Positions 1-11,904 of a stretch of DNA of 64,000 nt are shown here, one piece after another. Both the position numbers and the translations under genes were made by a program. Below the pieces are notes generated by a model. The model saw only the letters and a program-made list of their open reading frames with translations, was not told the origin of the DNA and searched no databases. The DNA is from Capsaspora owczarzaki ATCC 30864 (taxonomy: Eukaryota; Opisthokonta; Filasterea): assembly GCF_000151315.2 (NCBI RefSeq), contig NW_011887296.1:1574998-1638997 (forward strand), written 5' to 3'. Position 1 is the first letter of the stretch. Each line of letters begins with the position of its first letter.

Positions 1-395
1 GCAATCTCATGGACGATGGCACTGGCATGATACCCTTTTCTCGAGCTCGCGCTTTCCCTAGTGGCGAACGTAATGTGCTAGTGCTTGCGCTGTGTGGTTT
101 GCAATCGTTGAACTGGAAAACTCAATTTTTTGTTGTTTTGTTTTTGGCTTTTCGCTCCTGGACGTAAACAGTCGTGATGCTAGATGCTAGCGAGCTAACA
201 CCTATTCCATCGTCACTGCGCAAAACCATCGACGGCACAAAGCGAGTTGGCAAGCGCAAAGTCACGGCCAAGTCCAACCGAAAGAAGATTAAAATGTTTG
301 AAATGGCCAGCAACCGCGCTGCTCAATCTGCCACAAGGTTGGCCAAGTTGGATGTCAAGCATGCATTGCGGGAAAAGTTCAAGCACTTGTATTGA
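1..395 (+). CDS. 3' end of an unassigned gene with OB-fold-like stretch and basic tail (partial)
   Basis: The window opens inside this gene. Two exons fit in phase: about 1-96 and 172-395 (stop TAA), joined by a 75-base GT-AG intron. The first exon reads MDDGTGMIPFS and later NVLVLALC. An acidic-DDGTG turn followed by a hydrophobic strand resembles the OB folds of RPA2, TEN1 or RMI2-type proteins. The second exon is lysine- and arginine-rich (RVGKRKVTAKSNRKKIK) and ends KFKHLY, suggesting a nuclear protein or nucleic-acid binder. I do not recognise the family. The join is an inference: the donor GTTTGC is weak, so the basic exon could belong to another transcript structure. The 5' part lies outside the window. 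Confidence 0.4.
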
Positions 396-642
396 AGACA
401 CAAAACACAAAGAGAGACGATTTGAAATATTCCATCTGTGAGATTCTTGTTCCAGTTCCAATTTTCACAGTTCAAACCCTTTTCCCCACATTTACTTCAT
501 GCTGCAGTGGTGATGCAGCTGTTGCAAACCAATGGAAGCAATCGTGAAGTTTACAACAACGGCTTGGTCAAAACGACTAGATTGCACAAAAATATTCATC
601 GTCAAACACGAAACGGCACACAACAACCCAAAACAACTGCTT

Positions 643-2481
643 TCAAGCCTCGCTCGGCTCCACGGCGCTGGGCTCCGCTGCGACCGTAGGTTCACTCCTT
701 TGAGCAGCGCCATTTTCGTGCACATCCATTGGAGCAGCAGCTGTGGGAGTATCAACCGAGGGTGAGTGATGTGATTGCAAATCAGCAGCATCCGCCTTGC
801 CATCCCCATCACCACGCGACGCTTCCGAGGCGGAGCGCGCAGGAGATCGCGAGCGCACCGGTGAACGTGAGGACGAGCGCCGACGACGAGACGACGACGA
901 GGACGACGACGACTTGCGCGAAGGTGAGCGAGAGCGAGACCGTGCCCGACGAGGAGGAGAGCGCGAGCGCGAGCGAGATCGGGATCGTGCACGGCGAGAA
1001 GGAGAACGTGAGTGCGAGCGGCGACGGTCGCTGCGTCGAGACCGGTCATAGTCGCGATCACTGCTCCGGCGAGGGGAGCGAGATCGCGAACGACGACGAC
1101 TCGACGATGACGAATGGCCGCCAGACGATCGAGAGGACCCGGGGTTGTCGAGATCGACATACGAGCCTCGCGGATAGCGATTAAAGTCGTCGCGACTTTG
1201 ACGGCCGCCGCCGTCGCGGTCCCGGTCGTTTCCTCCGCGGCGATCGCGATCATCGTAACGACGCGAATCGCGGTGATCGTCGTAGCGTCGGCGGTTGGAA
1301 GGCGAGCGCGAACGAGAGCGACGGCGCGGCGGGGAGCGTGACCTACCGCCACCGCCACCGCCACCGCCACGGCGATCGTCACGCCCTGATGGGCTGGATG
1401 GGCGGTCTCGCGAGCGGCCTCCGACGGGGGAGCTCGATCCAGACGTCTCTGTAGCAGGAGCAGCAGCGCTGCTCTTGTCCTCATCGTTCGCTGGCAAATA
1501 GCTCTGCCCTCGCGCCGCAAAGTTTGCCTGGATTTCCTTGGTGATTGGCACTGGGATGCGCGGAAGCAGCGTGCCCAAGAACTTTGAGTCGACGAGCAAT
1601 CCACGCACAAACTCGCCAATGGTTGTGGGTTGCGCCGAGGCAGCCCATTGCAGCTTGATGGGCTCCTGGTCCTCGAGGTACGGCTCGAACCAGTCCCACA
1701 AGTCCTTTGGCGGCGTGCAGTAGCGCAAGTACAAGAATCCGATCGCTCTAATCGCGTGCAATTCAAATGCCAAGCACCAGCGCAGTGAGTTGCAGTTCCA
1801 ATTGAGGTAGCATGTTCAGCATTCGTGACGAATGGATAGCAGTTGTATGAGGTGGCATTGGCAAAGTTGGCCGTTTTTGACCTTTGGATTTTTTTTTTTT
1901 TGGATCCGAGTCTGGATGAGCATACCCAAAACATGGCTGGCTTTACCTGATGAACGGCGAGTCGGCGTGGTTGAGCATGGCTGTGAGCTGGTTCTCAGTC
2001 AGCCGCAGCACAAAGAGCTTGTACAGCAGGCAGAACGCGGACGACGCTTTGGTGCCGCCGCCGGGCATGAACGGCTCGAGGTCCGACACGCTATTGAAGA
2101 TCTCATCGATGAGCTGGGGGTGGACCGCGGGGAGGAGGGGGGGGGGGATCCAGGAGCAGAGAGCGAGGCAAGGAAAACGATGCAGGAACGACATGCACAA
2201 AACGGCAAGAAACAAGTACCAAAAGCAAGGTCGGTCGGTGAGTTTAAACGGGTTTAAATCAATCTTAGCTCATACTGATCGTTCTGCGATTGCTGAACAC
2301 TCTGTCTGTCGTTCCTTTGCTCGTTGCTTGTGACTTGCGTTTTGGGACTTACCTCTTGGTAGGTGTTGAGCTCGCTGAGGTCTTCCTTGTAGTAGCGCGC
2401 ACTGAGAATGTTTTGGTGAAGCAGAAGGTTGAGATTCATTGTCTGCTGGTTGCCCCACAACTCCAACGCGTTCTTCACCAT
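643..2481 (-). CDS. PRPF38B: PRP38-domain pre-mRNA splicing factor with RS-rich tail (PRPF38B-like)
   Basis: Three exons on the minus strand, complement of 2353-2481, 1947-2113 and 643-1747, about 466 aa; all junctions keep phase. The first exon begins MVKNALELWGNQQTMNLN, matching the LWGNxxTMNLN opening of the PRP38 domain. The second carries FCLLYKLFVLRLTENQL and the third LYLRYCTPPKDLWDWFEPYL and LLPRIPVPI, all PRP38 hallmarks. After about residue 190 the protein becomes a long Arg/Ser/Gly/Asp-rich tail (RSRSRSRSPPRRARS type), as in PRPF38B rather than the RS-poor yeast Prp38. Known role of the family: recruitment to the spliceosomal B complex and activation. Start chosen as the only in-frame ATG before the domain; it lacks the longer N-terminus of the human protein. 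Divergent from ESF1 with 276 bases between start codons. Confidence 0.9.
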
Positions 2482-2757
2482 GATTGAAGGGATTTTGAGA
2501 TTGAAACAAGGGCGAGAAGGGGTCGGTGGGTCGGTGGGTCGAGGGTTATGGGTGGGGGGTTTGGATTGAGTGCAGAAAGAAAGAGAAAGAGCAACAAATA
2601 AGAAAAGACTGAGCTGCTCAGAATCTGAGAGTACAGGCCCACTCAACCGATCGAGTCTTGCTTCTGAGGCTGGTGTGAGCAGCCAGGATTCGCAAATCTA
2701 CCAAATCAAATCCAATGCAAGTCCACTCTACTTTTTTTCTGAGCGACTTTGACGACG
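2482..2757. promoter_or_regulatory. divergent intergenic region between PRPF38B and ESF1
   Basis: Only 276 bases separate the two start codons, so this stretch must hold both 5' UTRs and probably a shared promoter. It contains a G-rich GGTCGGTGGGTCGGTGGGTC tract near 2522-2541. No TATA box is evident. The function is inferred from layout only. Confidence 0.35.
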
Positions 2758-5700
2758 ATGGCCAAACCAAAGCCCAATGGTGCTCCAGCCAAGTCGGCTC
2801 CAGCCAAACCGGCTGCTTCTTCAGCCAAGAAGACCAAGTCATCGACCTCTGCTGCTGCTGCTCCTGTTGCTGCTGCTGCTACGACTGGGACGACTGCGGA
2901 TGGCCGCTTTGCCCACGTCGCGTACGACCCGCGCTTCAAGGCAAGCTTGACGGCCACCGCTGATGTGACTTTGGGGAAGGGGTGTGTGTGTGTGTGTGTG
3001 TGGTTGATCTCGACATCGATTGACAATGTCGGTTGGCGTGGAGTGAAGAGTGAAAGACCGAGTGAGTGTCATCCACATGGAAGAGCGCTTTGCCACACAC
3101 ATGGCCTCACACACAACCATACCATGAGCCGCAGTCAAAAGGCGACTCTGACCAAACCCCCCCGGGTTGTTTAAAGTCAAAAGTTGGTACTCTGCCGAAA
3201 TGGAATCTCGTGTGCAAGCTAGAGCGACAGGAAACAAAAGGAAGCGGGAGTTGAATGGCGATTGACTGGGATGAACACTTCAACTGCCAACAACGCATGC
3301 ATCAGGAAAAAACATGCTAACATTGAACATGTCCAACTGTATGGCGAGGGCGGCATAGAGGGGAGCGGGAAGGACGCGGGGTTTTTGGAAGAAAGCGTCA
3401 TTGTCTGAGATTCAACGGCGGCAGAGTTTTCTCAGACTGACTCAATGATACTCATCGCTCGATTTCCAACTGTGCCTTTTGTTGTTTCGTTCATAGACTC
3501 TGCCAAGCAAAAAGTCGCGCATTCCCATCGAGTCGCGCTTCAAGGCCATGTTCAACGACGATCGATTCAATCCCAAATGTAAAGGCATTCGCAATCGAAT
3601 GCAAAAAAATTGATGCCTAACATTTGTGCTCACTGGGTATGAGTGACTGTCACAGTCACCGTGGACAAGCGCGGTCGTCGAATTGACAGCACTGCAGTGG
3701 CAATGCGCAAAGACGATCTCTCGCGCTTTTACGAGCTACAAGATGAGGAGGGCAATGCAGCAAGCGACGACGACGACCAAGACGACCAAGACGACCAAGA
3801 AGACCAAGACGATGGCGAGGACGAATCGGACGTGGACGACTCGGAAGCACCCGAATTGGACGAGCAAGCCAAGCGATACGCGCGGGCACGCGGTCTTGTC
3901 GACGCTTCCTCGTCGGAAGACGAAGATGCCGACGCGGACGACAGCGCCGATGACGCAGACGCCGCAGAGCTTGGAGCAGAGGACGAAGAATCAGACCCGT
4001 GGGCCCTCGACCAAGAGGAAGTGCCGATGGGCGACGATGTCACGAGCCGCCTTGCCGTTTGCAATTTAGACTGGGATCACTTGCGTGCGGTCGACCTGCT
4101 CGTGCTCTTCAACTCCTTCAAGCCTGCCGGTGGCACAATCCGAAGCGTGACCGTCTATCCCTCACGTTTCGGTGCCAACCGCATGGCGATTGAAGATCGT
4201 GAAGGTCCGTTTGCCGCCATGGCGCGCGAAGGCCGTCTTCCCGCCGCCGCCGCCGCCGCAGCCGACGACGACGACAACGACAACGACAACGACGACGACA
4301 ACGACAACAACGACAACGAAGAGGCATTCTCATCCAACGACAAGGCCGATTCCAACAAGCAGCTGCGCAAGTATCAATTGTCGCGCATGCGCTACTACTA
4401 TGCCATCATTGACTGCGACACCCCCGAGACTGCAAACGCCATTTACGATCAGGTATGCAAAAGGCCGAGAGGTGGATACTGGTGTGCTCGTCAAGTGTTT
4501 TTTTCTATTTATTTTTTTCTCCGCCGCTCTGATCTTTACTTACCGTCCATATCCTTTGTTGAAATGTCTCTCCTGCAGTGCGACGGCTTGGAACTCGAAG
4601 CATCCAGCAACGTGGTGGATCTCCGCTTTGTGCCAGATGACGAAACATTCGACGAATTCCCGCCCCGAGACTCGTCGACCGAGCTGCCTGCAGCAGCCAG
4701 CTTCCGGCCGCCAGAGTTTTACTCCTCAGCCCTGCAATCCTCACGCGTCAAGCTCACTTGGGACGAAGACGACGATCAGCGCGTTGCCTTTACGCGTCGC
4801 AAGTTCACCAAGGAAGATGTGCAAGAGAATGACATTCGAGCCTACCTTGCCAGCGACAATAGCGATGACGACGAGGATGACGACGAGGATGACAATGACG
4901 ATGCTCCTGCGGCCCGCAAGTCCAAGTCTGCTGGCTCAGGATTTGTCATTGAAGAGCCCGCCTTTACAATCGAAGAGCCTGCCGGCGTGGCACAAAGCGA
5001 TTCCGAGGGCGAAGCGACTACTGCGAACGCAGACGACGATTTCTTCAAGCCGGCGGCAGCCACAGGCAACTCCAAGAAGAAGCAGCGCAAGGCCGACACT
5101 GCTGCCAAGTATCGAGAGCTTTTGGCTGGCTTCAAGAGCGACAGCATGAGCGGGCGAAATCGTGATCGCCACTTTGCCGCGTCTGCCGCTGCCCAGGCTG
5201 GCGACGACGACGATGGCGATGCCAGCAATCCCCAGGAGATGCAAATTACGTTTGCCCCCGGCCTGCGTGCGGCGGCCGAAGAAGCTCTGAAGCGCAAGGA
5301 CGAGAAGGAGCGCTCGGCAAACAGCGACCTCACCGTGTGGGAGCAGCGCCTGGAGCGCATGCGTGAGCGCAAGCGTCTGCGTCGCCGCGAGCTCGCCTCC
5401 CAGTACAAGAGCAAGGCCGATGGCGAGGACGCTGAAGATCGTAGCTACGGTGGCGCGCGCGGCGAGCCCACCGCCACCTTCAGCGACGACGAGGTGGATG
5501 TCGACATGAACGACCCGTACTTTAAGAATGCAATGGCGGCCGAGTTTGGCGCAGACTTTGCTGGTGGCAACGCCAAGTCGGCAAACGCAAACGCAAAGGG
5601 CAAGGGCAAGAAGCAGTCCAAAAAGCCCGTGCTGCTCTCCGCCGAAGAGCAAGCCCAGCAGGCCAAGGAGCGGGCAGAGCTCGAGCTGCTCATGCTGGAC

Positions 5701-6180
5701 GAGAAGCCGTCCGAGTTGGTTGGCAAGCACTTTAGCCTCGCCAAAATCATCGACAGCGAGAAGGGCAAGAAGGGCAAGAAGGGCAAGAAGGGCAAGCAGG
5801 CTGCTGCTGGAGGTGCCGACTCTGACGAAGAGACTGGCGCCCAGGACGACTTCCGTCTGAATGTGAACGACGATCGCTTCAAGTCGCTCTTCTCGTCTGC
5901 CGACTTTAGCATCGACCCGACCAACCCCAAGTTCAAAAAGACCAAGGCCATGCAGACCATTTTGGACGAGCGCACCCGACGACGCACCGAGGTCGAAGAA
6001 GCGCGCGATCGCGGCCAAACCCTTCCTCCAGCAGAGCCCTCCAACAAGAAGGCCCAACAAGGTCAGGCGGCGGCAGGTGGCCGGCGAATGGACCCCAACC
6101 TCTCCCTGCTGGTGAACTCTGTCAAGCGAAAGGCCCAAGACGCGCTCGTTGCTCAACAGCCGAAAAAGGCGCGTGTTTGA
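2758..6180 (+). CDS. ESF1: ESF1 pre-rRNA processing factor
   Basis: Four exons: 2758-2940, 3497-3578, 3656-4452 and 4579-6180, about 887 aa. Conserved landmarks in order are an N-terminal YDPRFK, IESRFKAMFNDDRFNPK, VDKRGRRI, the central SRLAVCNLDWDHLRAVDLL with FNSFKPAGG, the CDGLELEAS region with DLRFVPDD, and a C-terminal NUC153-type segment (FKSLFSSADFSIDPTNPKFK). Family role: nucleolar factor needed for 18S rRNA maturation. Long Asp/Glu runs and Lys-rich tracts (GKKGKKGKKGKKGK) are typical of it. Intron 1 appears to use a GC donor (AAG|GCAAGC at 2941) and contains a (TG)n run; the other introns are GT-AG. The first ATG at 2758 was chosen because it leads directly into the conserved DPRF motif. 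Confidence 0.93.
2982..3002. repeat. (TG)n microsatellite in ESF1 intron 1
   Basis: About ten TG units run without interruption, shortly after the proposed GC donor of the first ESF1 intron. No coding consequence is expected. Confidence 0.9.
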
Positions 6181-6487
6181 TTGATGTGGTATTATTTTTT
6201 TGGTGGATTACACGACGTTCGTTTTTTTTTTTTTTTTTCGCAGCTCCGTTTTTTGTTTTTCCCCCCGAGTCACGAAGATCACCCCCAACTCCAAAAGAAC
6301 TCCAACAATAGTTCCTCAACACCACACAGCAGAACGACCTTTGACTCGCCCGATTCCAAAACACAATTTTTTTTTTTTTTTTTTTTTGCACAAACAAAAA
6401 CGTCATGATGTTTGTATATAAAGGTGAAACAAAGACAAGACACACACAGATCGCTCACTGCCACCACACGCTGCAAGTCGCATTCAT
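6181..6487. other. convergent 3' spacer between ESF1 and villin
   Basis: Contains two long T tracts (about 6221-6238 and 6366-6387) and otherwise no open frame of interest. It holds the 3' UTRs of two converging genes. Confidence 0.6.
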
Positions 6488-8929
6488 TTAGAACAGGTTG
6501 ATCTTCTTCTTGGTGTCAGTCTTCTTCCAGGCGGGGAGCTTGGAGAACTCCTCGCGAGACATCTTGAAGACAGTCTTGAAGTCGGCGTCGCTCAGCCAGC
6601 GCTCGCGCTCAGCCTTGTCAACATCCTCGGGAATCGGGTGGGTGGTGAGCTGGGCAAAGGTGTAGAACTTGGTGACGGGGCCAGACTTGTCGACCGAGCT
6701 GAGGAGGGCAGCGCCAGAGGTGGGGCCGGACGAGCCAATCTGGGCCTTGAGCTGCTCGTACGTCAGACCGTTGGACCATTTGTCGGCATCCCAAGCGCCA
6801 AAGTAGGCGGTGAACGACGGCGGCTCGTAGCCTTGCTTGACAACGTTGATGGGGGTGTCCTTGTCGCGGCCAGCGGGGTCGGTGGTAATGTACTCGGTGG
6901 CAGTGCGAACGGCCTCAGCCTTCTCCTTGTCGTTGGCGCCAGAGCCGAGCCAGAGAACAAGCTCGTCGTACGTGTCGAGGAGCATGACGTCGTCCTCGAC
7001 GAGATCGGACTGGTCAAAGTCGAAAATCTCCTCAACGTAAAAGTAGCCCTTGCTGTTCGAGCACTGGAAGAGACGCGGGGCGCGGCCGGCAGAGTCGGCA
7101 AGACGAGGGGACGAGGCGTACTCGCCCTTGCCGCCGAGGGCAGCCCAGAAGTCAGCGGGCTCGCTGCCCTCCGAAACGTTGTCGGCCTCTTTGCCGCCAG
7201 CAACCTGCTTGGCAACAATCTTGGCAATCTCGCGCTCGTCGCCAGTGGCGCCCTTGCCAAACCAAATGTACACCTTCTTGGGGGTCTCGAGGACGAACGT
7301 GTCGTTCGAGTTGAGGGAGGCGGCGCGCTCGGCAACCTGGACGGCGCGGGTGTTGAACTCGTTGGTGCCGCGAACCTGGAAGAGGCGGGTGCCGTCAGTG
7401 TCGTACGAGTCAGCCTGGGCAGCGTTCTTGAAGCCAGAGCCCTTGCCGCCTTCGTGGACCATCATCTTGCCCTTGAAGAGGCGGAGGAAGTGCTCGGGCT
7501 CCTTGTTCTGGACAACACGGACCTGGACGGGGGCACCGCCGAGCTCGTCGTCGAGCTTGGTGGCGAGGATGGCCGAGGCGCCCTTCTCGTCGGTGGTGGA
7601 CTTGAGGCCCTGCCAGTAGTAGATAATGTAGCACTCCTTGCTGTTCTTGAGGTAAGTGTACAGGAGAATGTACGAGTCACCAGAGTAGAACTGGCCATAC
7701 TCGGCCTGGGGGATGGCCACCTTCTCAAAGTTCTCAATGCGCCAGATCTGGAGCTTGCCAGAGCCGTCGTCGACAGCGGCCTCGCGCTCGCGAGCAGCCT
7801 GGCTGTGCATGCCCTTGACGTCGACCTTCTTGTTGGGATCGACGCGAGCAATGTTCGAGCGGTTGCTGCCCTGGGGGGTGGTGCCGGCAGCAGCCTCGGG
7901 CCAGACGGCAAAGTTGGCCTTGAAGAGGGGCGTCTCGCCAGACTCGTTGACCTTGGTGACCTGGGTGTGCGAGGGGTACTTTTTCTGGGCGATAAAGTCG
8001 GTGGCGAGCTTCATGGCCGACGAGCGCTCCTGCTTGGTGGCCTTCTTGCCAATCCAGGCAAAGATGGCAGCGCCGCCCTGATCGAGGATGAAGCAGTCGT
8101 TGGTGTCGAGCATGTCCTTGTTGAGCGGGGGCGAGGCAACCTCGGTGATCTTGACCGAGCCAGAGGCGTCCGAAACGCGGTAGAGCTTGACGTCGGCCTG
8201 CTTGGAGCGCTCAAACGAGGCGTCATCGCCGCCCTCCTCGGCAGTCTTGATGCGCTTCTTGCCGCCAATCTCGTTGAAGAAGGCAGTGTCGTCGTCAGAG
8301 CCATCCTCAATGACGGCAATCTCGGCGTTTCCACCGCGCTCCTCGTCGCGGATGCGCTTGCTGACCTCGAGGCCCTTCGAGCGCTCGGCCTTGGACGAGT
8401 CGCGGCCGTTCCACTGGATGATCTGGCGGCCATTGTCGAGGATGAAGACGTCGCCCTGGTTGAGCGAGTCGGACGAGAGGGCGACCTGGGCCACACGGAC
8501 CTGGCGCTTGCCCTTGAGGTGGAGGAGGCGCTTCTCAAACTTGTCCTTCTCGACGTGCTTGAAGCCAGACTCGACACCGCCAGGCAGGTACTTGATGCCC
8601 TTGGGGAAGAGGGCGAGGAACTGGTTGGACTCGTGGCCCTCAACCTCGCGGAACTGGACGGGCGCGCCGCCGAGCGAGTCGTCAAGCTCGACCGTCTTGT
8701 ACGCAGCAACACCAGCCTCGTCCGACGACGTCTCCTTGCCGAGCCAGAAGTGGATGTTCCACTCAAAACCGGCCGACTTTGCCTTGGTCTGCAGGCAAAT
8801 GTACGAGTCGCCAGAGTGGAACGAGCCGTGCTTGGACGCGTCCACAAGGATGGGCTTCAGCTTCTCAATGCGCCAGATTTCAAGGCCGGCCTTCTTGCCA
8901 GCGTTAGCGAATGCGGGATCGACGGACAT
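6488..8929 (-). CDS. villin-type actin-severing/bundling protein: six gelsolin repeats plus headpiece
   Basis: Single uninterrupted exon of 813 aa, notable because most neighbours have introns. Six gelsolin repeats can be followed: repeat 1 with LEIWRIEKLKPI and SGDSYICLQT, repeat 2 with LNQGDVFILDNG, repeat 3 with LDTNDCFILDQGG, repeat 4 with LQIWRIENFEKV and SGDSYILLYTY, repeat 5 with LNSNDTFVLETP, and repeat 6 with LVEDDVMLLDTYDELVLWLG. From about residue 735 a villin headpiece follows, ending in WKKTDTKKKINLF, the usual Lys-rich F-actin-binding helix. Family role: calcium-dependent capping, severing and bundling of actin filaments; the headpiece points to villin or advillin rather than gelsolin, and no signal peptide is seen. 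The start ATG at 8929 lies shortly before the first repeat. Confidence 0.93.
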   Translation of the reverse strand: MSVDPAFANAGKKAGLEIWRIEKLKPILVDASKHGSFHSGDSYICLQTKAKSAGFEWNIHFWLGKETSSDEAGVAAYKTVELDDSLGGAPVQFREVEGHESNQFLALFPKGIKYLPGGVESGFKHVEKDKFEKRLLHLKGKRQVRVAQVALSSDSLNQGDVFILDNGRQIIQWNGRDSSKAERSKGLEVSKRIRDEERGGNAEIAVIEDGSDDDTAFFNEIGGKKRIKTAEEGGDDASFERSKQADVKLYRVSDASGSVKITEVASPPLNKDMLDTNDCFILDQGGAAIFAWIGKKATKQERSSAMKLATDFIAQKKYPSHTQVTKVNESGETPLFKANFAVWPEAAAGTTPQGSNRSNIARVDPNKKVDVKGMHSQAAREREAAVDDGSGKLQIWRIENFEKVAIPQAEYGQFYSGDSYILLYTYLKNSKECYIIYYWQGLKSTTDEKGASAILATKLDDELGGAPVQVRVVQNKEPEHFLRLFKGKMMVHEGGKGSGFKNAAQADSYDTDGTRLFQVRGTNEFNTRAVQVAERAASLNSNDTFVLETPKKVYIWFGKGATGDEREIAKIVAKQVAGGKEADNVSEGSEPADFWAALGGKGEYASSPRLADSAGRAPRLFQCSNSKGYFYVEEIFDFDQSDLVEDDVMLLDTYDELVLWLGSGANDKEKAEAVRTATEYITTDPAGRDKDTPINVVKQGYEPPSFTAYFGAWDADKWSNGLTYEQLKAQIGSSGPTSGAALLSSVDKSGPVTKFYTFAQLTTHPIPEDVDKAERERWLSDADFKTVFKMSREEFSKLPAWKKTDTKKKINLF

Positions 8930-11027
8930 GGTTAGGGTTGCGAGTTTGGTTTTTTTTTTTCTGTCGAAAATGTACCAAGTTAGAAATTGGTTGATGATTC
9001 AAACATGTCAAACAACAACAACAAAGCTAAGAAAGGTGCGAATGGGGGAAGGGGAACAACTAGAGAGAGAGAGAGTGAGGACATGCTTTCCAATTTGCGT
9101 CGTTTCATGTTGCTCTCCAATTCTCAATGCACTTGCACTGCATTGTGCACACGTTTGAAAGTGATCACGAAATTTTTCTTTTCGTTGTGTTTTTTTCCTT
9201 TTCTTTTTTGTTATGGTTGATTTTTTTGTTTGCTGCATCATCGTTACGTCCAAATCAGGAAGGCGATCTTTTTTCCCCTGTTTTTATTATTATTTTTTTT
9301 TTTGTTTTGCCTTTCTCATCATCACCAATTGTTGGTGTTGCAGGTCGCTCGTGGAAACCAGACATGCAAACGCAACCCACTCGCCAAGCGCACATCTTGC
9401 CAGCGCGTCGCAGTGCAGCGCTGAATCGAGTAAAGTAAAAAAAAAAAAAAAAAAATTCATAAAAAAAAAAATCGTTTTTTTGTGTTTTGTGCTTGTTCGA
9501 ATAAAATGCAAACCCACTGTGTAGCGTCAAGCCACATCAGCACCAAGACACCGACCAAACAGCGCGATTGACAGCCGTTGCGACAACCAAAGCGCAGCTC
9601 AGTGGCACCGAGGCGCAATCGAACACGGCCGAAAAAAAAGAACGAACGAACGAACAATTGAAAAAAAGAAAAAAAAAGCAAAAATCGCAATGACGAAGCA
9701 CAGCGAAGAATTTTGTTGAGTTGGCTTGGAAAAAAAAAAGCATGGCTCTCAAAGTGTCATCGTGGAAACGATGTCATTGAGTGCAAGTGTTGAATCGATT
9801 GGGGTTTTGATCGAGTTTTAGAGTCAAAGCTTTTGGAGAGAAATCGTCACAAAGTCAAAAGAAGAAGAAAAAAAAAAGAATTAAAAGTCATGATTTGGCT
9901 TTTTTTTTTTTTTTTTGTTTTTTGTGTATTGGATCGCGTAAAGTCGCAGTTGGGGCTCAGCCGCCCACATCCCCACATCGAGACAACCGTACACGATGGA
10001 GACTCGAACTGTGCAAGAAACGCTCGCGCTCTCGATTGAGAACAAGGCAAACGAACGCGCTGAAACGAAAAAAAAAAAAGAAAAAAAAAGGGAAAATTTT
10101 TGGCATTTTTTTTGCTGTTCAACGAAAACAGCAAGCGAGCAACCGCTCCCGAGAATCGATCGTCAGATAGAATGATAGAATGAAGATGATGATGGATGAG
10201 AGCGAGTGCGGGGAAGAGCGAACGATGATGGGTGGAAAAAAAAAACTTACAAACGAAAAACAGAAAAAGAACTGAACGAAACACCATTTTAGGGTTGTGT
10301 AATGGAAACCAACTCATTTTGAAATGAAAAAAAGAAAAAAAAGAAAACGAAGGAAGGAAGGAAGGAAGGAAGGATTGTGAGTTGGAAAGCATCAAAAGAA
10401 GAAAAGAGCGATCCACGACAACGACAATGGCAGAGAAGAGGAAAGAAGACATCAAAGTGCAAAATCAACGAAGATGCAGAAGAAAAGGAAAAAAAGGGAA
10501 TAAAACGAAAAAAACAAAAACCATTTCAATTTACAGTTGACACTCAATCGGTGGATCAGAGCGGGAATGGGGGGCAGAGAGGCTCAGCACACAGGACGAG
10601 TGACAGAGTGCGAGAACACACACAGCCACATGGAGCTGGAGGGGGGGCGCAGTGCTCTGACGCGAACGGAGAAGGACACCAATTTTGACCGTGGAATCTT
10701 GAAAAACCAAACTCTTGGTGTGCAAAATTGGTGAAAATTGGTGAAAATCAGTATACATAAAAAATCAACAAAAAAGCGTCCAACGATAGAAATATGAACA
10801 AACGAATAAAGTCTGTGTACTGTCGTATGCAACCCCCTTCAATCCAGCGATAACAGCAAGAATTCTAAGAGTCATTTGTTAAAATTCAAACCGATTACAC
10901 TCCGAAAAACACAAACAAACACACACATGCACACACAAAGCACTCAAACACGCAAAATCTCTGACAAATTTGTTTTTCTCGTTTTCTTGGTTTTTTTTTT
11001 TTGGTTCACCATTATTGCAACCATCGT
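8930..11027. other. 2.1 kb spacer without a convincing gene
   Basis: Rich in A and T homopolymers and short purine repeats, including a GGAA tetranucleotide run at 10349-10374. The open frames here are short and low in complexity. It must hold the villin promoter (8930 side) and the 3' UTR of the GMC-ABCG gene. I see no RNA gene. Confidence 0.5.
10349..10374. repeat. (GGAA)n microsatellite
   Basis: Six or so tandem GGAA units within an A-rich spacer; no function can be assigned from the sequence. Confidence 0.85.
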
Positions 11028-11872
11028 TTAACGACGCTCCTTGTGCAGGTACTTGAGGCAGAGGAAGGCCATGATGTGGAAGACAAAGAAAAAGCCCAGG
11101 AGCACGTATTGGTTGTCGGCAACGGTGGTGGGGTTGCTGAAGTGCGCCTCTTCAATGATGGAGAAGCTTGGATCCGAGTTGGCGTCGTAGCCTTCAAACT
11201 CGTTGAGCACCACGCCGGCATACGCGTACTTGAGGAAGGACGTGTACTGCAGCCACTCGGTGACCTCGTTGAAATTGCTCGGAATGACGAGGAAGCCACT
11301 GAAAATCTGGCACAGAATGACAAAGCCAGCTCCGAGCGCGAACGCCATGTCTTGGTTTGGCCTGCACGAGCACACAACAGAGGAGCACACACAAAGAGAC
11401 ACAATGGTTAGGCACAGCGAGCGACACGATGGAGAGCACCCAACATTGGAAATCAAAGCAATGCTACTGACATCATGAGGCCACAGAGCTGAACCATCTG
11501 GTTTCCGACAATGTGCAGAAGAGTCATGATGCGCAAAAAGACCCAGAAGCCGTTGGCGTTTCGCTCGGCTCCCTACAATTTGGATTTCCGAACAGACAGT
11601 CGGCTCAAAACGTTAGTCTCAAATCGCATCATCAAACACACAGTTGACACACAATGTTTACGCAGCGCGCGCCTTACCAAAATGTTGTCCGACAAACCCA
11701 AATCAATCATCCAGTATGCAACCGAGGCCGAAATAGCCACGTTCGCGGCATTAAAGGTCAACTCGACAAGCGAGTTGGCCAAGTAGTACGCGGATGGGGT
11801 GTACAGGCGGGCAGCACTCTCGCGCGAGTAGAACTGACGATCGTAGATAAATAGCGAGAGGGAGGTGAATGG

Positions 11873-11904
<32 letters not shown>

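Noticed and set aside
492-1934. A 480-codon minus-strand frame overlapping PRPF38B
   Set aside because: It is the RS repeat read in another frame (Arg/Ala/Thr-rich). The PRP38 domain lies in the other frame with matching splice sites.
6638-8935. A 765-codon open frame antisense to villin
   Set aside because: It is an artefact of GC-rich third positions on the villin strand. The translation is a repetitive Val/Leu/Gly/Glu sequence with no domain, and the sense strand is a clear villin.
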